A DNA stretch of 25,068 bases from a virus. This document shows positions 21,700 through 25,068 of this stretch, piece by piece. Numbering within the stretch: the first letter of the stretch is position 1; each line of letters starts with the position of its first letter. The stretch is taken from positions 1-25,068 of the IMG/VR virus record IMGVR_UViG_3300025435_000084. One strand, written 5' to 3'. Under the pieces are notes generated by a model. That model saw nothing but the letters and a program-made list of their open reading frames with translations. It made no database searches and was not told where the DNA came from. A program made the position numbers and the translations under genes.

Positions 21700-21870
21700 T
21701 CATAGGCTGTTGAGAAATCGTTGCCATAATCTTATGGGTTTGATACAGCCCGCTACATTGCATATGTGGCAAGGATGTACATGGCAAGCACTTAATTCTC
21801 TACCACATTCTGGGCATAACCTATTCAACCAACAGATAAATCCAACGAATATTCTCCAATACCTTTTCAT
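21700..21870 (-). CDS. Small Cys/His-rich protein (56 aa)
   Basis: The ATG at 21870 overlaps the upstream stop as ATGA. The product begins MKRYWRIFVGFICWLNRLCP, a hydrophobic possibly membrane-inserting start, then has CPECGRELSACHVHPCHICN, a dense zinc-ligand cluster. It may be a membrane-anchored zinc-ribbon protein. Unrecognised. Confidence 0.6.
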   Translation of the reverse strand: MKRYWRIFVGFICWLNRLCPECGRELSACHVHPCHICNVAGCIKPIRLWQRFLNSL

Positions 21871-22829
21871 CAGAAAGTGATATGCATCACTTGGCATGAA
21901 CAATCTGCACCATTCTTATCTGCTTCATCAATATCGGCAAAGATTACAGAGTTGTTAAACTTGTCCATCGTCGTGAGTATCCACTCCATACTCTTGCGAT
22001 AGTTTTCAAACTCTGGTTGGAACATTCCAGAAATAACGATGTTTTTGTCAGGTATTCTTATCAAATTGGTAGCTCCTGTTGCTTCCATCTCTTTAGGAAC
22101 AACAATTATATTGGCTAATTTCTCAAGCCGCTTGAAGGATTCTGAATCAATACCAGAGCGGCAAACCAAGAAGTTATCTTTATCAATGACATGGATTACA
22201 CAATCCAGATGATACAAATCATCACTCACCATCTTCATGGGGATAATCTCTACACCAGCTTTCTTTGAGATCCATTCCTGTGCCTTCCAATCAGAGAATT
22301 TTCCGTGACCGCCAAAGTAGATATTGTCTTTCCAATGCTTTGTCTCTGCTTCTCCCTCCCATGAATGTGGAGGTTGGAGAACAGTATATCCCATCTTCTC
22401 AAAGAACCTACGACCTGGCTCCTCCTCAATCTGCCTTCCATCAGCACTCATCTTGGCGATGAAGATAAAAGGATCTACAGACAATCCAAGGTTGGCGACA
22501 AAATGCTGATCCTGTGCTCCAGGTGTAGGAGGAAGCTCAATTACCTTAACTCCAAGAGCAGTAATTAGTCTCTTGATTCTTGTGTACTGACGCATGGCCC
22601 TTTCAGTATCAATCTTCTGTCCCTTCATAAACTTGTTGTTTGGGATAGCCGTCGACAAGTATTTAGGAGGACACATCAAAAAGCTAGGTTTCCGTTTATA
22701 CTGACCGCCTCCATATGGAGTAGAATCAGAACTTCCTAAGAGTTTAGAAACAGAAGAGTCTACTTTTCCATGTATCACAGAGGGAATTATAGAACCACCT
22801 TTGAAGTCTTGGGGAGAAAACCTAGCCAT
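21870..22829 (-). CDS. Arginine deiminase / DDAH / amidinotransferase superfamily enzyme
   Basis: From the ATG at 22829 the protein has 319 residues. It shows the order of motifs of the guanidino-group-modifying superfamily: FLMCPPKYL at 50-58, PGAQDQHFVAN at 103-113, WEGEAE at 157-162 and DNIYFGGHGKFSD at 168-180, YHLDCVIHV at 206-214 (H207 and D209, as HLD in deiminases), GATNLIRIP at 252-260, and GADCSC at 307-312 with C310 the likely nucleophile. It would hydrolyse or transfer a guanidino group of arginine or a derivative; the exact substrate cannot be read. A TTG at 22868 is an unlikely alternative start because it lies in the -35 box. This is a surprising metabolic gene for a phage. Confidence 0.8.
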   Translation of the reverse strand: MARFSPQDFKGGSIIPSVIHGKVDSSVSKLLGSSDSTPYGGGQYKRKPSFLMCPPKYLSTAIPNNKFMKGQKIDTERAMRQYTRIKRLITALGVKVIELPPTPGAQDQHFVANLGLSVDPFIFIAKMSADGRQIEEEPGRRFFEKMGYTVLQPPHSWEGEAETKHWKDNIYFGGHGKFSDWKAQEWISKKAGVEIIPMKMVSDDLYHLDCVIHVIDKDNFLVCRSGIDSESFKRLEKLANIIVVPKEMEATGATNLIRIPDKNIVISGMFQPEFENYRKSMEWILTTMDKFNNSVIFADIDEADKNGADCSCQVMHITF

Positions 22830-22839
22830 AAGTGTTAAA

Positions 22840-22868
22840 AGTATGACGCTGTTTAAGAGTTGCGTCAA
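22840..22868 (-). promoter_or_regulatory. Promoter of the deiminase operon, nearly leaderless
   Basis: On the minus strand TTGACG (22863-22868), 17 nt, and CATACT (22840-22845). The ATG at 22829 is 10 nt after the -10 box, the same distance as at the small terminase. No SD is present between them. Confidence 0.7.
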
Positions 22869-22879
22869 TTCTAACTTGC

Positions 22880-22925
22880 TGTTATAAAAAACAAAGCTGG
22901 TGAGAATGGCGTTCTCAACCAGCTT
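22880..22925 (-). terminator. Rho-independent terminator (minus direction)
   Basis: AAGCTGGTGAGAA (22894-22906) pairs with TTCTC plus ACCAGCTT (22912-22925) with one bulged A, a 13-bp stem with a 5-nt loop. On the minus strand it is followed by TGTTTTTTATA. It would stop leftward readthrough just upstream of the deiminase promoter. Confidence 0.75.
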
Positions 22926-22948
22926 TTAACCTCAACCATAATGTGTCT

Positions 22949-23440
22949 ATGAATGAAGCTGATGTAAATGTATTCCATTGTGACAATGGATCGCAAGCTC
23001 AATGCTTGCACAAAAAATTGTTGATCAAGTTTTGGAAATATTTCCTTGAAGATAAATCTGTCAAAGGGCCAAACAAAATCAAAAGGGAAGCATTGAGGGG
23101 CAATTTCAATGGTGGTCTAAAAAGCAAAGAGGAAAGACTAAATGTTTTAATTGACTATGCAAAAATCGTTATTGGATGGAAAACTGATCCATCGAAAAAA
23201 CGAACACAATTTAATCAGATTAAAAAAACACTTCACAGAGTAGAGTTAAAAATAAACATCAAATGTTTTGTTTGCCTTGAACCAGCACATTGCCGACATC
23301 ACATAATACAACTCCAAAACGGGGGATTGAACCAGAAGAAAAATGTCGTCAGCCTTTGTAACGGATGCCATGCCGAAATACATCCATGGCTAAAAACTCT
23401 AACAAACCCCCCTACCCCCCAGAAAAGATTTGCTAGATAA
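22949..23440 (+). CDS. HNH endonuclease with zinc ribbon
   Basis: From the ATG at 22949 (a GTG at 22943 is also in frame) the protein has 163 residues. CFVC at 106-109, CRHHIIQLQNGG with H117-H118, N132 in KKNVVSLC, and CNGCHAEIH at 137-145 form a classic HNH/McrA-type nuclease with two zinc-binding Cys pairs. The N-terminal 100 residues are basic and may contact DNA. It stands alone between two terminators. Likely a homing or restriction-like endonuclease; the target is unknown. Confidence 0.88.
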   Translation: MNEADVNVFHCDNGSQAQCLHKKLLIKFWKYFLEDKSVKGPNKIKREALRGNFNGGLKSKEERLNVLIDYAKIVIGWKTDPSKKRTQFNQIKKTLHRVELKINIKCFVCLEPAHCRHHIIQLQNGGLNQKKNVVSLCNGCHAEIHPWLKTLTNPPTPQKRFAR

Positions 23441-23577
23441 AAATCACTACCCTCTGCTTTTGCTGAAGGCAGTACATTTTTACCCAACCATCGGGTAAGG
23501 AGTTTTGATTCTCCAAAGCCGTTGTTGTTGGGTCATGTGGTACGAATTCACACCCACCCTCACTTGCTGTAACGGAC
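23441..23577 (+). other. Hairpin-rich 3' region of the HNH transcript
   Basis: This spacer holds TACCC-aaccatc-GGGTA (23481-23497), GGAG-ttttgatt-CTCC (23499-23514), and TGTG/CACA with flanking TGGG/CCCA near 23529-23555. Parts resemble a tRNA (a TACGAAT loop), but no cloverleaf can be closed. No gene is seen. Confidence 0.4.
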
Positions 23578-23626
23578 AAGCCCCGCCGAGTGGTGAAGCA
23601 CTACAGCGGGGCTTTTCTTTTTGTTT
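23578..23626 (+). terminator. Strong rho-independent terminator after the HNH gene
   Basis: AAGCCCCGC (23578-23586) pairs with GCGGGGCTT (23606-23614), with an inner AGTG/CACT stem, followed by TTCTTTTTGTTTT. The T run is on the + side. Confidence 0.88.
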
Positions 23627-23677
23627 TAGGAAAGTGTTACCAGAATGCTTCACCATTCAGATGCGGTGAATATGTTA

Positions 23678-23706
23678 TTGACTAATCCATGCGTCAACAA
23701 TAAATT
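23678..23706 (+). promoter_or_regulatory. Promoter for the candidate RNA at 23.7 kb
   Basis: TTGACT (23678-23683), 17 nt, TAAATT (23701-23706). Expected transcription start is around 23712-23714, which coincides with the first base of a stem (GGAGCT). No start codon follows at the spacing seen for the coding promoters. Confidence 0.5.
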
Positions 23707-23712
23707 TTCTTT

Positions 23713-23866
23713 GGAGCTTAAGGGATACCGCAGCTCCTATACCCTCGACCGCCTTCTCCCCTTGAGTCGCAGAAACAAGGAGGATCGGCACTTGGGTTTC
23801 TTCAAAGGTTCCTCGCCCCTGAAAAATCTCCAATGGGGATTTCCTGCGAGATAGGGGGCGAGGTCA
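23713..23866 (+). ncRNA. Candidate structured noncoding RNA
   Basis: Directly after the promoter the sequence forms GGAGCT (23713-23718) / AGCTCC (23732-23737). Then there are two alternative central helices (CCTTG/CAAGG, or AGAAAC/GTTTCT). A strong 3' stem follows, CCTCGCCCC (23811-23819) / GGGGCGAGG (23855-23863), enclosing AAATCTCC-aat-GGGGATTT (23824-23842). No T run follows, so the 3' end is unclear. The only GCWGC site in the window (23730-23734) overlaps the 5' stem. An overlapping frame (23645-23854, 69 aa) lacks protein-like features. It fits no RNA family I recognise. Confidence 0.45.
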
Positions 23867-23893
23867 TCTACTAATTGTAAATGAATTAGTACT
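23867..23893. repeat. 27-nt dyad, copy 2
   Basis: TACTAATT (23869-23876) and AATTAGTA (23884-23891) flank GTAAATG. It is the inverted partner of the element at 19108-19134 (22 of 27 positions identical). It lies 17 nt beyond the end of the terminase gene, directly after the structured RNA. Confidence 0.5.
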
Positions 23894-23910
23894 TGATTGT
23901 ATATATGAAC

Positions 23911-25068
23911 CTAAAATCCATCTTCATCACAACTGCTTCCACCATATCCCCAATCATCTTGATCCTCTACTTCTTTTCCAACTCCATTTTTAGAATACAC
24001 AAGTTTTTCTTCCCAATCCCTAATCTCTAGGATGTCCAAGGATTCTTGCTCTTCTTCAAAAGTAAATTCCAATCCTGCCTTGCGTAGCATTTCAACGGCA
24101 TAGGTCAAAGAATCAGCCAAATCGGGTGATTTCTTGATGCGTTGCTTCATATCCAGTTTTTTCTCCACAGCAACTTTTCTGCCCTTGTGGAAATAAAGCC
24201 TACTGCAAAGTTCGTTTACCAATGCGGTATGTTTTTCCACATTAATGCCAAGCAAACTTTGCGTTGACATAGCCGTATGCACCTGGAACCAAGACTCCGT
24301 AACACGCCGATCATACGCTTCCTTGGCAGTACGCTTATCCAAGCTACTGATTTTCCTCTCCGTAGGCATACCCATAGAGGAAATAGGGTGAATAAACATA
24401 GCTTCTGGATGGAATTTGCCCCATTCAATGATTATTGCCCGTAGCATCTTGCCGCCATCACCAGAAATATCCAATCCAAAGTCCCTTGGGTGGACTCCAT
24501 ACTCTACGCAATCCTTTACCAATTGCATTGCAATGGATTCTTCAAAGACATCACCCACAGAGGAGTTATATTCTCTTGTGCCAAGGTAGAATCCAACCCT
24601 ACGACCAGTATCATTTGGCCCATATCGGCAAAAAGTAGCCGCACATCTATCTCCTCCAGCCGTAAATGCAGGGTCAAATCCACAAACTACCTTTGTTCTG
24701 TCACTCCAAGTAGGTTCCCAAGCTATATCACAGGCTTGGATGAACTGTTTTGAGAAGATGGTTAGTTCTACAGAGGAATCGGGCCACCAACCATAGACAT
24801 TTCGCCAATATTCTAGGGCATTTTTATTGCCATAGCATCGTTTTAGGGTATTTGCTTCGCCTTGGATGGTCAAAAACCTATCAAATGGGGGAACTTCAGC
24901 GTTTGGTAGTTTGAAATTAGGACTATCTTCTCCCGAAAGGTGCAAAGCAACCCCTGTTCTAGTAGTCCATTTATGGGTATAGCGGTTTACTGCATCCCAT
25001 TCCAAGGGATCGTCTGGCTGGCACAACTCTGTATGGGGATTATTGGCAGTATTTGATGGGTTTGCCAT
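23911..25068 (-). CDS. terL: Terminase large subunit, C-terminal part (5' end outside window)
   Basis: The visible 385 residues are cut by the right edge; the Met at the edge is very probably internal because the N-terminal ATPase (Walker A and B) is absent and full proteins are usually 500-650 residues. What remains is the region after the ATPase plus the RNase H-like nuclease: GFDPAFTAGGDR (D132), GLDISGDGG (D200) and SPDLADSLTYAVEML (D319) supply the metal-binding acidic residues. It translocates DNA into the prohead and cuts concatemers together with the small subunit. Confidence 0.9.
   Translation of the reverse strand: MANPSNTANNPHTELCQPDDPLEWDAVNRYTHKWTTRTGVALHLSGEDSPNFKLPNAEVPPFDRFLTIQGEANTLKRCYGNKNALEYWRNVYGWWPDSSVELTIFSKQFIQACDIAWEPTWSDRTKVVCGFDPAFTAGGDRCAATFCRYGPNDTGRRVGFYLGTREYNSSVGDVFEESIAMQLVKDCVEYGVHPRDFGLDISGDGGKMLRAIIIEWGKFHPEAMFIHPISSMGMPTERKISSLDKRTAKEAYDRRVTESWFQVHTAMSTQSLLGINVEKHTALVNELCSRLYFHKGRKVAVEKKLDMKQRIKKSPDLADSLTYAVEMLRKAGLEFTFEEEQESLDILEIRDWEEKLVYSKNGVGKEVEDQDDWGYGGSSCDEDGF

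Noticed and set aside
23460-23560. A second tRNA or tRNA-like element
   Set aside because: A T-loop-like TACGAAT and anticodon-like loops occur, but no acceptor stem can be closed and the T loop lacks the usual TTC. Kept only as hairpins.
23645-23854. 69-aa open frame on the + strand
   Set aside because: It covers the structured RNA candidate, has no SD, and its ATG lies upstream of the promoter found there. Not excluded, but less likely than an RNA.
22943-23893. HEARO/IscB-type system (HNH gene plus nearby structured RNA)
   Set aside because: The HNH protein is only about 163 residues with no RuvC-like or bridge-helix parts, and a strong terminator separates it from the RNA. No evidence of an RNA-guided nuclease.
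23641-23900. Group I intron
   Set aside because: No split gene flanks it; the terminase frame next to it is intact through its stop, and no conserved intron core was recognised.

Overview
The window is a stretch of a tailed double-stranded DNA bacteriophage (Caudoviricetes-like) genome. The evidence is a small terminase subunit, the nuclease half of a large terminase, a very large late virion-type protein cut by the left edge, an ERF/exonuclease/SSB recombination set, two free-standing HNH endonucleases, a phage-type cytosine methyltransferase, a tRNA, and dozens of tightly packed small genes with ATGA or TAATG junctions. There are no ribosomal or housekeeping genes. The host cannot be named from the sequence. 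The mixture of AAGGAG-led genes and C/A-only leaders without Shine-Dalgarno suggests a host that tolerates SD-independent initiation.

Layout. 1-6211 (+): a large polyvalent virion-type protein, an HNH endonuclease, two small genes and a two-domain glycosyltransferase. 6208-17179 (-): the early/replication side. It runs from a block of tiny genes (17.2-13.5 kb) through a strong terminator hairpin into ERF annealase, Cas4/RecB-like nuclease and SSB-like protein, then more nucleases, zinc-ribbon proteins, coiled-coil proteins and a C5-type methyltransferase at the distal end. 17542-18882 (+): small terminase and two small genes with distinctive codon use. 18883-19311: gene-free, with a structured RNA candidate, a terminator and a dyad. 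19312-19607 (-): a small AT-hook-like gene followed directly by tRNA-Gln(UUG). 19663-19863 (+): a small zinc-finger gene. 19860-22829 (-): an operon with a guanidine-modifying (deiminase-like) enzyme, calcineurin-like phosphoesterase, HExxH protein and small genes. 22949-23440 (+): an HNH gene between two terminators. 23441-23910: gene-free, with a terminator, promoter, structured RNA candidate and dyad. 23911-25068 (-): large terminase, cut by the right edge.

How the parts fit. ERF, the PD-(D/E)XK exonuclease and the SSB-like protein form a single-strand-annealing recombination module. Two further PD-(D/E)XK-like proteins may process replication intermediates. The methyltransferase and glycosyltransferase are candidates for modifying DNA or virions.

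Most unusual signals: (1) GCWGC occurs once and CCGG not at all by eye in 25 kb, and every Ala-Ala pair in the largest gene is written GCC-GCN. (2) A candidate promoter-driven noncoding RNA at 23.7 kb has the only GCWGC site inside one of its predicted stems. (3) A 27-nt dyad is present in two inverted copies next to the two structured intergenic regions. (4) Two promoters with identical geometry place the ATG 10 nt after the -10 box, implying nearly leaderless transcripts. (5) A recurring CAGCAACCAC leader precedes several genes. (6) A deiminase-like gene is carried by the phage.
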